The notes: generated by a model not told the origin, from the letters alone. A stretch of 64,000 nt of DNA from Streptomyces cinerochromogenes (GCF_014648635.1 NZ_BMRM01000006.1:310001-374000), one strand, 5' to 3'. Shown: positions 9,489 through 21,697, counted from the stretch's first letter. Program-made: numbers and translations.

Positions 9489-10670
9489 GTGGACCTGTTC
9501 GAGTACCAGGCGAGGGACCTCTTCGCCAAGCACGATGTACCGGTGCTGGCCGGTGAAGTCATCGACACGCCTGAGGCGGCGCGCGCGATCACGGAGCGTC
9601 TGGGCGGCAAGTCCGTCGTCAAGGCGCAGGTGAAGGTCGGTGGCCGCGGCAAGGCCGGCGGTGTCAAGCTGGCCGCCACCCCGGACGAGGCCGTCGCCCG
9701 CGCGACGGACATCCTCGGCATGGACATCAAGGGCCACACGGTCCACAAGGTCATGATCGCCGAGACCGCTCCGGAGATCATCGAGGAGTACTACGTCTCC
9801 TTCCTCCTCGACCGTGCCAACCGCACGTTCCTCTCCATCGCCTCCGTCGAGGGCGGCATGGAGATCGAGGAGGTGGCGGCCACCCGCCCGGACGCCGTCG
9901 CCAAGATCGCGATCGACCCGATCGACGGTGTGGACGAGGCCAAGGCCCGCGAGATCGTGGAGGCCGCCAAGTTCCCGGCCGAGGTCGCGGACAAGGTCGT
10001 CAACGTCCTGATCAAGCTGTGGGACACCTTCATCAAGTCGGACGCCCTCCTGGTCGAGGTCAACCCGCTCGCGAAGGTCGCCTCCGGTGAGGTCCTCGCG
10101 CTCGACGGCAAGGTGTCGCTGGACGACAACGCCGAGTTCCGTCACCCCGAGTACGAGGAGCTCCACGACAAGGCCGCCGCCAACCCGCTGGAGGCGGCTG
10201 CCAAGGAGAAGGGCCTCAACTACGTCAAGCTCGACGGTGAGGTCGGCATCATCGGCAACGGCGCCGGTCTCGTCATGAGCACCCTGGACGTCGTCGCGTA
10301 CGCCGGTGAGCAGCACGGTGGCGTCAAGCCCGCCAACTTCCTGGACATCGGTGGCGGCGCCTCCGCCCAGGTGATGGCCAACGGCCTGGAGATCATCCTG
10401 GGCGACCCGGACGTCAAGTCCGTCTTCGTCAACGTCTTCGGCGGCATCACCGCCTGTGACGAGGTCGCCAACGGCATCGTCCAGGCCCTGAAGCTCCTGG
10501 AGGACCGCGGCGAGAAGGTCGAGAAGCCGCTCGTCGTCCGTCTCGACGGCAACAACGCCGAGCTGGGCCGGAAGATCCTCACCGACGCCAACCACCCGCT
10601 GGTGCAGCGCGTCGACACCATGGACGGCGCGGCCGACAAGGCCGCCGAGCTGGCCCACGCCGCCAAGTAA
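9489..10670 (+). CDS. sucC: Succinyl-CoA synthetase (ADP-forming) beta subunit
   Basis: A 393-residue ATP-grasp subunit. It starts with the family hallmark [15 protein letters not shown], followed by [16 protein letters not shown], the nucleotide-binding region, and the C-terminal CoA-ligase domain with [17 protein letters not shown]. With SucD it converts succinyl-CoA and ADP/GDP to succinate and ATP/GTP in the TCA cycle. The GTG start at 9489 is supported by the purine-rich AGGGACGGAAG upstream and by alignment of the first residues to the family. It is separated from sucD by 27 nt and clearly co-transcribed. Confidence 0.97.
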   Translation: MDLFEYQARDLFAKHDVPVLAGEVIDTPEAARAITERLGGKSVVKAQVKVGGRGKAGGVKLAATPDEAVARATDILGMDIKGHTVHKVMIAETAPEIIEEYYVSFLLDRANRTFLSIASVEGGMEIEEVAATRPDAVAKIAIDPIDGVDEAKAREIVEAAKFPAEVADKVVNVLIKLWDTFIKSDALLVEVNPLAKVASGEVLALDGKVSLDDNAEFRHPEYEELHDKAAANPLEAAAKEKGLNYVKLDGEVGIIGNGAGLVMSTLDVVAYAGEQHGGVKPANFLDIGGGASAQVMANGLEIILGDPDVKSVFVNVFGGITACDEVANGIVQALKLLEDRGEKVEKPLVVRLDGNNAELGRKILTDANHPLVQRVDTMDGAADKAAELAHAAK

Positions 10671-10697
10671 GCACTCAGGACGAGGACACAACACACC

Positions 10698-11582
10698 ATG
10701 GCTATCTGGCTCAACAAGGACAGCAAGGTCATCGTCCAGGGCATGACCGGCGCCACCGGCATGAAGCACACGAAGCTCATGCTCGGTGACGGCACGAACG
10801 TCGTGGGCGGCGTGAACCCGCGCAAGGCGGGTCAGACCGTGGACTTCGACGGCACCGAGGTACCCGTCTTCGGGACCGTCAAGGAGGCCATCGAGAAGAC
10901 CGGCGCCAACGTCTCCGTCATCTTCGTGCCGGAGAAGTTCACCAAGGACGCGGTCGTCGAGGCCATCGACGCCGAGATCCCGCTGGCCGTCGTGATCACC
11001 GAGGGCATCGCCGTGCACGACACGGCCGCCTTCTGGGCGTACGCCGGCAAGAAGGGCAACAAGACCCGGATCATCGGCCCGAACTGCCCCGGCATCATCA
11101 CCCCGGGCCAGTCCAACGTCGGCATCATCCCGGGCGACATCACCAAGCCGGGCCGCATCGGCCTGGTCTCGAAGTCCGGCACGCTGACGTACCAGATGAT
11201 GTACGAGCTGCGCGACATCGGCTTCTCCACCGCCGTCGGCATCGGTGGCGACCCGATCATCGGCACCACGCACATCGACGCCCTCGCCGCGTTCCAGGAG
11301 GACCCCGACACCGACCTGATCGTGATGATCGGTGAGATCGGTGGCGACGCCGAGGAGCGCGCGGCCGCGTTCATCAAGGAGAACGTGACCAAGCCGGTCG
11401 TCGGTTACGTCGCGGGCTTCACCGCGCCCGAGGGCAAGACCATGGGTCACGCCGGCGCCATCGTCTCCGGTTCCTCCGGCACCGCACAGGCCAAGAAGGA
11501 GGCCCTGGAGGCCGCGGGCGTCAAGGTCGGCAAGACCCCGACCGAGACGGCCAAGCTCGCCCGCGAGATCCTGAGCGCCTGA
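10698..11582 (+). CDS. sucD: Succinyl-CoA synthetase alpha subunit
   Basis: A 294-residue alpha subunit. It has the CoA-binding N-terminus ([14 protein letters not shown]), the [13 protein letters not shown] segment and the catalytic phospho-histidine motif [17 protein letters not shown] at about residue 250. It forms the active enzyme with SucC. An ACGAGGAC site precedes ATG 10698. Length is typical of the family. Confidence 0.97.
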   Translation: MAIWLNKDSKVIVQGMTGATGMKHTKLMLGDGTNVVGGVNPRKAGQTVDFDGTEVPVFGTVKEAIEKTGANVSVIFVPEKFTKDAVVEAIDAEIPLAVVITEGIAVHDTAAFWAYAGKKGNKTRIIGPNCPGIITPGQSNVGIIPGDITKPGRIGLVSKSGTLTYQMMYELRDIGFSTAVGIGGDPIIGTTHIDALAAFQEDPDTDLIVMIGEIGGDAEERAAAFIKENVTKPVVGYVAGFTAPEGKTMGHAGAIVSGSSGTAQAKKEALEAAGVKVGKTPTETAKLAREILSA

Positions 11583-11697
11583 GCTTCAACGCGTGCGCGT
11601 GCGCGTGACGCGTGACGCCTGGCGCCTGGCGCCTGAGCTGCGCGGTTCCGACGCCCGAGCGTCGTAGCGTGCCGTCGGCAGGCCAGTCCTGCCACGG

Positions 11698-11730
11698 GTA
11701 GGCCCGTCCCCTTCGCAGGGACGGGCCTAC
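11698..11730 (+). terminator. Terminator of sucCD
   Basis: A 13-bp perfect stem, GTAGGCCCGTCCC (11698-11710) with GGGACGGGCCTAC (11718-11730), and a 7-nt loop containing TTCG. Confidence 0.85.
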
Positions 11731-11744
11731 CGGCGTTCCCGGGC

Positions 11745-11860
11745 CCGCGTGCTCACCCTCACCAGGCCCACGTGCTCACCGCGGCCACGTGCGCACCTCA
11801 CCAGGTCCGCGTGCTCACCGCGCTCACGCGCTCACCCTCACCGGGCACGCGGTCACCCCG
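11745..11860. repeat. Degenerate CGTGCTCACC repeats between sucD and the sigma-like gene
   Basis: The decamer CGTGCTCACC or close variants recur at about 11747, 11768, 11809 and 11825, interspersed with CTCACCAGG and CTCACCGGG. No coding frame is apparent. The spacing is irregular, so this is a low-complexity spacer rather than a strict tandem array. Confidence 0.5.
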
Positions 11861-11869
11861 CCCGCGCCC

Positions 11870-12727
11870 TCACCGTGTCTGCGGGAACACCCGCTCCGGG
11901 CCGCTCGCCTCCGAGCGGTGCAGCTTGGCCCGCAGGGCCAGTTCCGCCCGGGACAGCGGTCCCAGGCCGGCCGGTGGCGGGACTCCCTGCACCGCCTGGG
12001 CCGGGGCCACCGGGGCCTCGTAGCGGGTCGGCGCCGTGCGCAGCGTGAGGGCCGTCGCGCCGATGATCGTGACCGTGAAGGCGATGGCGGCCCGGGTCCA
12101 GAAGACGTTCCGGCGCTCGCAGCCGGTCCGCACCAGCGTCGGCCCGGCCGCGCGCACGTGCTCCGCCGAGGCCAGTTCGCGCAGCCGGCGGTGCAGCTCG
12201 GCGGGGTCGGCCAGTTCCGGCAGCCGCGCGGCCACCGCCTCGCGGGCGTGGGTCAGCCGGTTCGCGGCGGCCGGGGTGCTCGCCTCCGTCTCCGCCGCCG
12301 TCTCCGGCAGGTCGAGCCCCACGCCGTCGTACAGGACGAGCGTGCGCCGGTACGGGGCCGGCAGTCCGAGCAGCGTGTGCAGCAGTTCCCGGTGGGCCGG
12401 GTCGGCCGGCGGGGGCTCCGGGGACCGGTAGCGGGGGCGGAAGCGGTGCCAGGGGGAGAGGGCGCAGTCGTACGCCACCGCCCGCACCCAGCCGGCCGGG
12501 TCCCGGTCCCGGGCCACCTCCGGCCAGCGCTGCCAGGCCAGCTGGAAGGCCTGCTCCACGGACTCGCGGGCCAGTTCCCGGCGCCCGGTGAGCAGATAGG
12601 TCTGCCGTACGAGGGCGGGGGCGCAGAACGCGTACAGCGCGTCGAAGGCCTGAGCGGGCGTCAGGCTCACCAGTTCCGAGCATTGCTGAGGGACCGTCGG
12701 CTCGGGGCTCTGTGTCGTCGTCACCAT
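11870..12727 (-). CDS. ECF sigma-factor-like protein with C-terminal membrane segment
   Basis: A 285-residue protein. Residues 15-95 look like sigma-70 region 2 (YLLTGRRELARESVEQAFQLAW, then WVRAVAYD). Residues 110-170 resemble a degenerate region 4 (LLGLPAPYRRTLVLYDGVG ... ETEASTPAAANRLTHARE). A single hydrophobic helix follows (AAIAFTVTIIGATALTL, about 225-245). A region 2/4 protein tethered to the membrane is unusual for a functional sigma factor. Such proteins may be regulators that bind core polymerase weakly, or simply divergent relatives. ATG 12727 has GGAAGGG 6 nt upstream. An AT-rich patch (12750-12765) upstream is a likely promoter region. Confidence 0.75.
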   Translation of the reverse strand: MVTTTQSPEPTVPQQCSELVSLTPAQAFDALYAFCAPALVRQTYLLTGRRELARESVEQAFQLAWQRWPEVARDRDPAGWVRAVAYDCALSPWHRFRPRYRSPEPPPADPAHRELLHTLLGLPAPYRRTLVLYDGVGLDLPETAAETEASTPAAANRLTHAREAVAARLPELADPAELHRRLRELASAEHVRAAGPTLVRTGCERRNVFWTRAAIAFTVTIIGATALTLRTAPTRYEAPVAPAQAVQGVPPPAGLGPLSRAELALRAKLHRSEASGPERVFPQTR

Positions 12728-12820
12728 GCACCCTTCCGTACGAAAAAGAACATAAACGTATATTGAGCGACACAGCGGGGGTTCGCCTGTTACGACGGGA
12801 AAGCGCGTGTCGTTGGGAGC

Positions 12821-14995
12821 ATGGCGTGCGTGATCCAGATGACCGCCCACCGCTCGCCCTCCCCGCCCCTGCTCTCCCGGATGCGCGACCGCTCGCCCGG
12901 TCTCGGCGCGAGCCTGCTGGGCGGTGCCGTCGCGGCCGGACTGGGCCTCGGTTCCTTCGCGGTGCTCGTGATGATGCTGTGGGTCAGCTCGCCCTACCCG
13001 GACAGCGGACCGGAGGGCGCGCTGCACATCGCCGCCGCCCTGTGGCTGCTGGCGCACGGCGTGGAACTGGTCCGCACGGACACGCTCTCCGGCGCGCCGA
13101 TGCCTGTCGGCGTCACCCCGCTGCTGCTGCTCGCCGTGCCGCTGTGGCTGGTGTACCGGGCGGCGCGGGACGCCACCGAGGCGCCGGCCGAGCCGGACGG
13201 CCCCCCGCCGGTACGGGCGCGCACCGCGTGCACGGGTGTGGTCCTCGGCTATCTGGGTGTGGGCGCCGCCGCGACGCTGTACTGCTCCAGTGGCGAACTG
13301 CGCGCGCAGTGGGTCTGGGTGACGGTGTGTCTGCCGATCGTCGCGGCCAGCGCGGCCGGCGCCGGGGCCTGGTCGGCGTACGGCCGCCCGCACCAGCCCC
13401 TGCGCCGCGTGCTGGAGGCGCTGCCGGGTCCGGTGCGGCGGCTGGTGTTCGGAACGGACGCGCGGGCACGGCTGGGTGCGGCCGTACGCGCCGCCGGTGC
13501 GGCGACGACGGTGCTCTTCGGGGGCGGGGCGCTGCTGGTCGGGGTGTCCCTGGTGTGGCACGGCGAGCCGGCGCGGGCGTCCTTCCTGCAGCTGACCGAG
13601 GGCTGGACGGGACGGTTCGCGGTGCTGCTGCTCGGCATCGCCCTGGTCCCCAACGCCGCCGTCTGGGCCGCGTCGTACGCGCTCGGCCCCGGCTTCCTCC
13701 TCGGCACCGGCCACCTGGTCGCCCCGTTCGGCTCCGACCCCGCGCCGCTGCTGCCGCCGTTCCCGCTGCTGGCCGCGGTGCCGGACCCGGGCGCCGGTAC
13801 GCCGCAGAACTGGGCGGCGGGCGTGGTCCCGGCGCTGGCCGGGATGACGGCGGGGTGGTTCGTGGCGCGGGCGGCCGTACGGCGGGGGGCCGGCGCGCCG
13901 GCGCGGGCCCGCTGGTCGGCCGGCCGGACCGCCGGGGTGGTGCTGCTGACGGCGCTGTTCTGCGCGGCGGCCCTCGCCCTGCTCGCCGACCTGGCGGGCG
14001 GCCCGCTGGGCGTGGCCGCGCTGGCCCGCCTCGGCCCGCTGTGGTGGCGGACCGGGGGTGCGGCCGGGGCCTGGACACTGGTCTTCGCGCTGCCGGTGGC
14101 ACTGGGCGCACGGGCCTGGCGACTGCGCGGCCGACGCCGGCACCCCCACGGCATCCCGGCGCAGGGCACGGAGACGGCGGGCGGGACGGCGGGGGAGAAG
14201 ACGGCTGAGACGGCGGGTACGGCGCCGAAGGCGAGGCGGGGCGGAAAGGCGGCGGTACGGCCGACGGCCGCGGCTGGGGCGACGGCGGCAGCCGTGACGG
14301 CAGAGGCCACGACAGAGGCCGCGACAGAGGCCGAAGAGGCTACGGCGGCCACGGGCACGGCAGCGGCTACGGCGGCCACGGCCACGCCCACGGGAGCGGC
14401 TACGGCGGCAGACGAATCGCCGGCTGCCGAGTCACCGGTGGGGGAGCCGCCGGCAGGGGAACCGTCGGCTGCCGAGTCGGCGGCCGGTGAGTCGGCCGGG
14501 GCGGGAGAAGCGCAACACGCCGGAGCGGCGGCGGCCTCGACGCCGGACGCGGACCCGGCCGACGGCGGGAGCGCGTCCAGGTTCCCGGCGGGGCGGCTTC
14601 GGGGACGGGACGCCCGGGCAGCAGGGCCGGCGGAACGAGCAGCATCAGCGGAACCGGCGAGGCGGGCGCTGTGGGGGAGGAGCGGGAGCACCGACACGGG
14701 GAACACGTCCGCCCGGACGGGGGCCGCGGGCGGTACGTCGGACGCGGCGGAGGAGGAGCCGTACGAGGCGCTCCCCGCCGAGGACGCGTTCCCGTCCTCG
14801 TTCCCGGCGCCCTTCCCGACCTCGTTCACGGAGCCGTTCCCCGCCGACTGGCACGACGACGTCGCCCGGGCCTCCCGCTGGGCGGCCCTGAAGGAGGCGG
14901 CGGCCACCGAGTCGCAGCCGGGCGCGGGTTCGGACCTCCACCCCGATCCGCACCCGGGCCCCCGCCGCGAGCCCCGACCGGATTCCGGTGAGTGA
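12821..14995 (+). CDS. DUF6350 polytopic membrane protein (PerM-like)
   Basis: A 724-residue protein. About the first 430 residues carry roughly nine to ten hydrophobic helices (for example [20 protein letters not shown] and [20 protein letters not shown]). This matches the actinobacterial DUF6350 / cell-division membrane protein family conserved near purN. The last 290 residues are a soluble, Ala/Thr/Glu/Pro-rich low-complexity tail of runs such as [13 protein letters not shown], probably disordered and variable between strains. ATG 12821 is used; ATG 12839 is possible and the ribosome binding site (GGGAG) does not decide. It is divergent from the sigma-like gene. Confidence 0.75.
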   Translation: MACVIQMTAHRSPSPPLLSRMRDRSPGLGASLLGGAVAAGLGLGSFAVLVMMLWVSSPYPDSGPEGALHIAAALWLLAHGVELVRTDTLSGAPMPVGVTPLLLLAVPLWLVYRAARDATEAPAEPDGPPPVRARTACTGVVLGYLGVGAAATLYCSSGELRAQWVWVTVCLPIVAASAAGAGAWSAYGRPHQPLRRVLEALPGPVRRLVFGTDARARLGAAVRAAGAATTVLFGGGALLVGVSLVWHGEPARASFLQLTEGWTGRFAVLLLGIALVPNAAVWAASYALGPGFLLGTGHLVAPFGSDPAPLLPPFPLLAAVPDPGAGTPQNWAAGVVPALAGMTAGWFVARAAVRRGAGAPARARWSAGRTAGVVLLTALFCAAALALLADLAGGPLGVAALARLGPLWWRTGGAAGAWTLVFALPVALGARAWRLRGRRRHPHGIPAQGTETAGGTAGEKTAETAGTAPKARRGGKAAVRPTAAAGATAAAVTAEATTEAATEAEEATAATGTAAATAATATPTGAATAADESPAAESPVGEPPAGEPSAAESAAGESAGAGEAQHAGAAAASTPDADPADGGSASRFPAGRLRGRDARAAGPAERAASAEPARRALWGRSGSTDTGNTSARTGAAGGTSDAAEEEPYEALPAEDAFPSSFPAPFPTSFTEPFPADWHDDVARASRWAALKEAAATESQPGAGSDLHPDPHPGPRREPRPDSGE

Positions 14996-15001
14996 GAGGC
15001 C

Positions 15002-16159
15002 TCAGCCGTTCTCGACGCCCAGTACGCCGCGCAGTTCCCGGGGCAGCAGGGTCTCGCAGGACTGCTTGGCCTCATGGGTGAGGGCGTCGTCCACGCAGGT
15101 GTAGTAGTCGCGGTAGACGAGCTGGACGGTGAACGTCGAGGCCACCAGGACCAGGGCCAGGGACGCCGTCACCAGGCCGCTGACAGCCGCCGTCGTCTGC
15201 GGCTTGCCGGGCGGGGCCGCCGGGGCGTCCGGGGCCGGGCGGCCCGGCTTGGCACGCAGGGCGCTGCTGCCCCAGTACAGGGCCAGCGCGCCCAGCAGCA
15301 GCGCCACGTAGGGCCAGCTGAAGAGGGCGAAGAAGACCGCCCACATGCCGGACAGCAGGGCGTACCGGGCGCGGCGCTGGGCCGGGTCCGTCGGGTCCCA
15401 GCGCATGCCGGGGCCGGCCGGTCCGCCGGGCCCCTGCGGGCCACCGCCCGGCCGCTCACCGAAGCCGCCGGGGGAGCGCCCGGGCTGCTGGTCACTCCAC
15501 TGGCCGCCCCAGGAAGAGCCGCCGCCTGGTCCCTGACCGCCGCCCTGCCCCTGACCGTTGCCGGGCCACTGACCGTTGCCGGGCCACTGACCGCCACCCG
15601 GTCCCTGACCGCCGCCCGGTCCCTGACCGTTCCCCGGCCACGGACCGCCACCGTGCCCCTGCCCGTCGCCCTGCCCCTGCCCGTGGCCCTGGTCCTGGCC
15701 GTGCCCCTGGCCCTGACCGTGCCCCTGACCTTGTCCTTGACCGTGCCACTGCCCCGCACCAGCGCCGTACCCCGGACCAGCGCCGTACCCGGGACCCGAT
15801 CCGTACCCCGGACCCGATCCGTACCCCGGACCCCAGCCCGCGCCGTGCCCCCAGCCCGCACCCGGTCCCTGGCCCGCGCCGCCGGACGCACCCCCGGGAT
15901 GGCGCGGCTGCCACGGGCGGTCCGGAGCATCCTCCGGCGGCGGCGCGAACGGATTGTCGTCCTGCCGCTGACCACCGCTCCCGGAGCCGCCCCGCCCAGC
16001 GTCACCCGAGCCGCCCGCCCCGGAACCCCCCGCGGAGCCGCCCCGGGGGGACTCCGTCGGCGGTGAGGCCGGTCCCTCCCGCAGCAGGGCTGCGCCACCC
16101 TCGCCCCCCTGGGCCGGGCGCGGCGGGAACGTGAGGAGTCGCAGGCTGCGATCGGGCAT
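15002..16159 (-). CDS. Gly/Gln-rich repeat protein with two C-terminal membrane helices
   Basis: A 385-residue protein. The first part is Gly/Pro/Ser-rich and contains short tandem repeats: [12 protein letters not shown] units, then HGQGQG units, then WPGNGQ and GPGGGQ units. The C-terminal third has two membrane helices ([25 protein letters not shown] and [16 protein letters not shown]) and a short outside tail with two Cys (YYTCVD ... QSCETLL) that could form a disulfide. The function is not recognised. ATG 16159 is used; an in-frame ATG at 16201 has the better GGTGG site and may be the true start. Confidence 0.65.
   Translation of the reverse strand: MPDRSLRLLTFPPRPAQGGEGGAALLREGPASPPTESPRGGSAGGSGAGGSGDAGRGGSGSGGQRQDDNPFAPPPEDAPDRPWQPRHPGGASGGAGQGPGAGWGHGAGWGPGYGSGPGYGSGPGYGAGPGYGAGAGQWHGQGQGQGHGQGQGHGQDQGHGQGQGDGQGHGGGPWPGNGQGPGGGQGPGGGQWPGNGQWPGNGQGQGGGQGPGGGSSWGGQWSDQQPGRSPGGFGERPGGGPQGPGGPAGPGMRWDPTDPAQRRARYALLSGMWAVFFALFSWPYVALLLGALALYWGSSALRAKPGRPAPDAPAAPPGKPQTTAAVSGLVTASLALVLVASTFTVQLVYRDYYTCVDDALTHEAKQSCETLLPRELRGVLGVENG
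15500..15890. repeat. Short coding tandem repeats (PGYG / HGQG / PGNG)
   Basis: Three neighbouring blocks of near-identical units inside the Gly-rich membrane protein: GGACCCGATCCGTACCCC repeats near 15780-15835, CCGTGCCCCTG repeats near 15650-15750, and GGGCCACTGACCGTTGCC repeats near 15550-15600. They are prone to copy-number change. Confidence 0.8.
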
Positions 16160-16329
16160 CAAAAGAGCGTCTTCCCCTAGGTGACTACGGCAGTCCGTCA
16201 TGAGCTTCCACCCCGTGAACGCACCGCACGACCACCGCGTTCCCGAGGCTGCTCCTTCGTGACTCCTTGCGAACGCTACCGTCCGGCCGGACACCCGTCC
16301 CGAGGGCCCCTTCCCGAGTGCCGGTATCG

Positions 16330-16373
16330 TTGCTGGCGGTCGGCCGCTTCGTAGACTTCCCCGTATATCGGGG
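16330..16373 (+). promoter_or_regulatory. Candidate purNH promoter with downstream palindrome
   Basis: TTGCTG (16330-16335), a 16-nt spacer and TAGACT (16352-16357) form a good vegetative-type promoter. Immediately after it, CCCCG-TATAT-CGGGG (16359-16373) is a perfect dyad at the expected transcription start, so it could be an operator or a 5' hairpin. The leader to the purN GTG would be about 90 nt. Confidence 0.5.
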
Positions 16374-16454
16374 CGCGAAGCATTCGTACGACTGTACAAA
16401 CCGCCCGGTCGGCGACGGCCGTGCACGGATCGCAACCCGAGAAAGGGCCCCATC

Positions 16455-17089
16455 GTGGCCGCCACCACCCCTGGCCCAGCGGTCAAACGCCTCGTCGTGC
16501 TGGTCTCCGGATCCGGTACCAACCTGCAGGCGCTCCTGGACGAGATCGCCGCCGTCGGCGCGGAGGCGTACGGCGCACGGGTCGTGGCCGTCGGCGCGGA
16601 CCGCGACGGCATCGAGGGGCTGGCCCGCGCCGAGCGCGCCGGGATCACCACCTTCGTGCGGAAGGTGAAGGACTACGGCTCCCGCGAGGAGTGGGACGCC
16701 GCGCTCGCCGAGGCCGTGGCCTCCCACCAGCCCGACCTCGTCGTCTCCGCCGGCTTCATGAAGATCGTGGGCAAGGAGTTCCTGGCCCGCTTCGGCGGAC
16801 GCTTCGTCAACACCCACCCCGCCCTGCTCCCCAGTTTTCCCGGTGCCCACGGCGTCCGTGACGCGCTCGCGTACGGCGCCAAGGTCACCGGCTGCACCGT
16901 CCACTTCGTTGACGACGGCGTCGACACCGGGCCGATCATCGCGCAGGGCGTGGTCGAGGTCCGGGACGAGGACGACGAGAGCGCGCTGCACGAGCGCATC
17001 AAGGAAGTCGAGCGAAGGCTGCTCGTAGAGGTCGTGGGGCGGCTCGCCCGCAACGGCTATCGCATTGAGGGACGAAAGGTAGTTATCCA

Positions 17090-17093
<4 letters not shown>
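16455..17093 (+). CDS. purN: Phosphoribosylglycinamide formyltransferase
   Basis: A 212-residue GAR transformylase. It uses 10-formyl-THF to formylate GAR in purine synthesis. It has the N-terminal [14 protein letters not shown] motif, the catalytic [10 protein letters not shown] (Asn and His) at about residues 117-126, and [11 protein letters not shown] with the catalytic Asp. The GTG start follows GAAAGGG. The stop overlaps the purH start as GTGA, indicating translational coupling. Confidence 0.97.
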
Positions 17094-18652
<1,559 letters not shown>

Positions 18653-18670
18653 GCGGACCCGCCGCCTTCG

Positions 18671-18706
18671 CAGGGGCCCGCCCGTCGTCCGACGGGCGGG
18701 CCCCTG
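18671..18706 (+). terminator. Terminator of purNH
   Basis: A 17-bp perfect stem, CAGGGGCCCGCCCGTCG (18671-18687) and its complement (18690-18706), with a 2-nt nominal loop (the inner pairs will open to form a real loop). Confidence 0.9.
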
Positions 18707-18843
18707 CCCGCGCGTACGGCGGTCCGTCCCCGCCCGGCCCGGAAAGGGGAGTTTTTCCCACCGACTTCTCCGCTCCCGCCCCGCCACAATGAGGGACCGA
18801 ACGAGGGGTCGAGCAGGAGTACGAACAGGGGGGAGCGAGTCGT

Positions 18844-20166
18844 ATGGACGACCGCACGGCACAGCTCGGCGGGTTCCGGCCGCCGGAGGCGATCAGGGGG
18901 TTCTCGGTGGCCGCCGGACTGACCGGCCTGCGCCGGGCGTCGGCGCTGCACGGGATGTCGGTCGCCGCCTTCGGCCGGTCGCTCGCCGTGTGCGGCGCGA
19001 TCAGCCTGATGGGGCCGGGCCTCGGCCTGGTGCCGCGGGCCATGGAAGGGGTGCGCGGGCTCGCCGCGCGGCAGCGGGATCGGGCCCGGCGCTGGGCGGG
19101 CGTGGAGATCCCGGGCCCGCCCGGGCCGCTGCCGCCCGCGCCCGAGGGCGCCTCCGGGATCGTGGCCCGCTACCGCTGGATCATGAGCGACCCGCAGGTC
19201 CGGCGGGAGTACGTCTGGGTGCTCACGGACCCGGTCGCCGGCGGGCTGCTGGCCTTCCTCCCGCTCGCGCTGGTCCTCAGCGGCCTGTGGGGCGTCTTCC
19301 TCGCCTTCTTCGGGGTGCGGCTGTCCGCCGAGTGGGACGGCCTGTGGTACGCGTTCGTCCCGGTCGAGGGCCGGGCCACGGCGGTGCTCGCCGGCGTCCT
19401 GGGCCTGCTCCAGCTGCCGCTCGCCCTGTGGGCGGCCCCGCGTGTCGTGCGCCGGCACGCCCTGTACACCCGGGCGATGCTGGCGCCGGCGGAGAGCGAG
19501 CTGATGGCCGGCCGGATCCGGCACCTGGCCGCCACCCGCTCCGCCGCCGTGGACACGCAGATGGCGGAGATCCGCCGGATCGAGCGTGACCTGCACGACG
19601 GCGCCCAGGCCCGGCTCGTGGCCATGGGCATGACCCTGGACGCGGCCGAGCGGCTGCTGGAGACCGACCCCGGGGCCGTGCGCGGCCTGCTGGCCGAGGC
19701 CCGGCAGTCCTCCTCGGCGGCGCTGGAGGAACTGCGCGACCTGGTCCGCGGCATCCACCCGCCGGTCCTCGCCGACCGCGGACTGACCGACGCCGTACGG
19801 GCGTTGGCCATGGTCTGCCCGGTCCGCACCGAGGTCCGGGCAGACCTGCCGGGCCGGCCGGAGATGCCCGTGGAGTCCGCCGCCTACTTCGCCGTCTCCG
19901 AGATCCTCACCAACGTCGGCAAGCACGCGGGGGCCGGGCGGGCCTGGATCGAGCTGCGCCACGAGGACGGGGCGCTGCGCGTCACCGTGACCGACGACGG
20001 CCACGGCGGCGCCGACGCCGCCCGCGGCACCGGCCTGCGGGGCATCGAACGCCGGCTCGCCACCTTCGACGGCGTGCTGGCCGTGAGTAGCCCGGCGGGC
20101 GGACCGACGATCGTGACGATGGAGATCCCGTGCGTGTTGTCCTCGCCGAAGACCACTTCCTGCTGA
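18844..20166 (+). CDS. NarL-type sensor histidine kinase
   Basis: A 440-residue kinase with two hydrophobic stretches (about 135-160 and 180-200) belonging to a sensor domain typical of actinobacterial NarL kinases. The HisKA_3 dimerisation box [18 protein letters not shown] follows at about residue 250, then a HATPase domain ([14 protein letters not shown] and [20 protein letters not shown]). The signal is unknown. ATG 18844 has GGGGGGAG 9 nt upstream. The 3' end overlaps the response regulator gene by 37 nt, so the pair is co-expressed. Confidence 0.92.
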   Translation: MDDRTAQLGGFRPPEAIRGFSVAAGLTGLRRASALHGMSVAAFGRSLAVCGAISLMGPGLGLVPRAMEGVRGLAARQRDRARRWAGVEIPGPPGPLPPAPEGASGIVARYRWIMSDPQVRREYVWVLTDPVAGGLLAFLPLALVLSGLWGVFLAFFGVRLSAEWDGLWYAFVPVEGRATAVLAGVLGLLQLPLALWAAPRVVRRHALYTRAMLAPAESELMAGRIRHLAATRSAAVDTQMAEIRRIERDLHDGAQARLVAMGMTLDAAERLLETDPGAVRGLLAEARQSSSAALEELRDLVRGIHPPVLADRGLTDAVRALAMVCPVRTEVRADLPGRPEMPVESAAYFAVSEILTNVGKHAGAGRAWIELRHEDGALRVTVTDDGHGGADAARGTGLRGIERRLATFDGVLAVSSPAGGPTIVTMEIPCVLSSPKTTSC

Positions 20167-20783
20167 GGGACGGGCTGATCCGGCTGCTCGGTGCCTACGG
20201 CCACGAGGTGGTGGCGGCCGTGGACACCGGCACCGGTCTGCTGGACGCGCTGGGCCGGGAACAGCCGGACGTCGCGGTCGTCGACGTCCGGCTCCCGCCC
20301 GACTTCACCGACGAGGGGCTGCGCGCCGTCCTCGCCGCCCGCGCGGAGAACCCGGAGCTGCCGGTGCTGCTGCTCTCCCAGTACGTCGAACCGCTCTACG
20401 CCCGTGAGTTGCTCGCCACCGGCGGCCGAGGCGTCGGCTACCTGCTCAAGGACCGGGTCACCCACGGCGCCCAGTTCCTCGACGCCATCGAGCGGGTGGC
20501 CGCGGGCGGCACCGCCATGGACCCCGAGGTCGTCTCCCGGCTGCTGGCCCGCACGGAGCGGGACGTGTCCGTCGGCAGCCTCTCGCCACGGGAACGCGAG
20601 GTCCTCGAACTCGTCGCCCAGGGCCGCTCCAACGCGGGTGTGGCGCAGGCCCTGTACGTCACCGAGAAGGCCGTCGCCAAGCACATCGGCAACATCTTCA
20701 CCAAGCTCGGGCTGCTCCCCGCCGACACCGACAACCGCCGGGTGCTGGCCGTCCTCGCCCACCTCGCCCACCTCGACCAGTGA
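20130..20783 (+). CDS. NarL/LuxR-family response regulator
   Basis: A 217-residue two-domain regulator. The receiver domain has acidic residues AEDH and phospho-acceptor Asp in [10 protein letters not shown]. The C-terminal LuxR helix-turn-helix is [18 protein letters not shown] ... [15 protein letters not shown]. It starts with GTG inside the kinase gene, preceded by GGAGAT. It is the cognate partner of the upstream kinase; targets are unknown. Confidence 0.93.
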   Translation: MRVVLAEDHFLLRDGLIRLLGAYGHEVVAAVDTGTGLLDALGREQPDVAVVDVRLPPDFTDEGLRAVLAARAENPELPVLLLSQYVEPLYARELLATGGRGVGYLLKDRVTHGAQFLDAIERVAAGGTAMDPEVVSRLLARTERDVSVGSLSPREREVLELVAQGRSNAGVAQALYVTEKAVAKHIGNIFTKLGLLPADTDNRRVLAVLAHLAHLDQ

Positions 20784-20855
20784 GCCCGGCGGCCGGTGAG
20801 CCCGGCCGCGACGCTCGGCCGCGACGCCCGGCTGCGGCGCCCCGGGAAACACACC

Positions 20856-20891
20856 GGGCCGCACCCCGTCCGGACGGACGGAACGCGGCCC
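20856..20891. terminator. Bidirectional hairpin between the response regulator and the convergent membrane protein
   Basis: Outer arms GGGCCGC (20856-20862) and GCGGCCC (20885-20891) enclose a perfect inner dyad CCGTCC/GGACGG (20866-20877). Confidence 0.5.
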
Positions 20892-20916
20892 TGGAGTGTT
20901 CAGGTGCCCCTGAGGC

Positions 20917-21522
20917 TCAGTACCGCGGGCGGTTGAACCAGGCGGAGGCCGAGCTGGTGACCATCGACGCGAGGATGATGCCGGCGATCGCCAGCGAGAT
21001 CAGGCCGCCGAAGGTGGCGGAACCGTTGCCGCCGTTCACCATGTTGCTGATGCCGCCGAGGATCATCAGCGCCGCGTAGACGATCGTGGTGACGCGGATG
21101 CCGCTGCCGCCGTTCTTGAACTTCACGCCCAGGAAGATCGACAGCGCGCCCAGCGCCAGCAGCAGACCCGCGATGAGGAAGCCGAGACCGGCCAGACCGT
21201 CGGTGGAGTCACCGGAGCCGACGCCGTTCGACGCGTCCTGGAGGGCGCCGATCGCCACACCGGCGATCAGACCGAACAGGATCTGGAAGCCGGACAGGAC
21301 GAACAGCAGCACCCGCGCCGTCTTCATCAGGCCGGGCATCTCCATCGGGACGCCGTAGCCGGGCTGCCCGAGCGGCGGGGCGGCGGGGTAGCCGTAACCG
21401 GCCTGGCCCTGCGGGGCGGCCGGGTAGCCGTAGCCGGGCTGGCCCTGCGGCGGCTGCGGGGGGTAGCCGGGCTGCTGACCCTGCGGCGGGCCGTACGGGT
21501 TGTTGGGGTCGCCAAAGCTCAT
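20917..21522 (-). CDS. Small four-helix membrane protein with Pro/Gly/Tyr N-terminus
   Basis: A 201-residue protein. The first 60 residues are a disordered GQPGYGYPAAP-type repeat, followed by about four membrane helices (VLLFVLSGFQILFGLIAG, LGFLIAGLLLALGALSIFLG, TTIVYAALMILGGISNMV, FGGLISLAIAGIILASM). The architecture is common in actinobacteria and not functionally assigned. ATG 21522 has a strong GGAGGAAG site. It is divergent from folD. Confidence 0.8.
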   Translation of the reverse strand: MSFGDPNNPYGPPQGQQPGYPPQPPQGQPGYGYPAAPQGQAGYGYPAAPPLGQPGYGVPMEMPGLMKTARVLLFVLSGFQILFGLIAGVAIGALQDASNGVGSGDSTDGLAGLGFLIAGLLLALGALSIFLGVKFKNGGSGIRVTTIVYAALMILGGISNMVNGGNGSATFGGLISLAIAGIILASMVTSSASAWFNRPRY

Positions 21523-21697
21523 GGCGGTCTTCCTCCGTTTGCTCGAGTGCGGGGACGACGCGCAGCACGGTTCGGAGGAAAGTTCTACAGATGCGGTCCG
21601 TCCCCCCGGCACTGCCCGCGGCACTGTGTGCTCATCGTTCTTTAACAGGCTCTTACTTGTCCAGCCGGATACGTCAGGTGTTGTGCAAGTGCAACAT

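Noticed and set aside
11583..11869. A possible small gene after sucD
   Set aside because: Only a terminator and degenerate CTCACC repeats are present; no start with a ribosome site and normal codon bias.
11853..12773. Alternative minus-strand frame in the sigma-like gene region
   Set aside because: Only the frame starting at ATG 12727 shows sigma-like sequence and a ribosome binding site; the other is Arg/Gly-rich noise.
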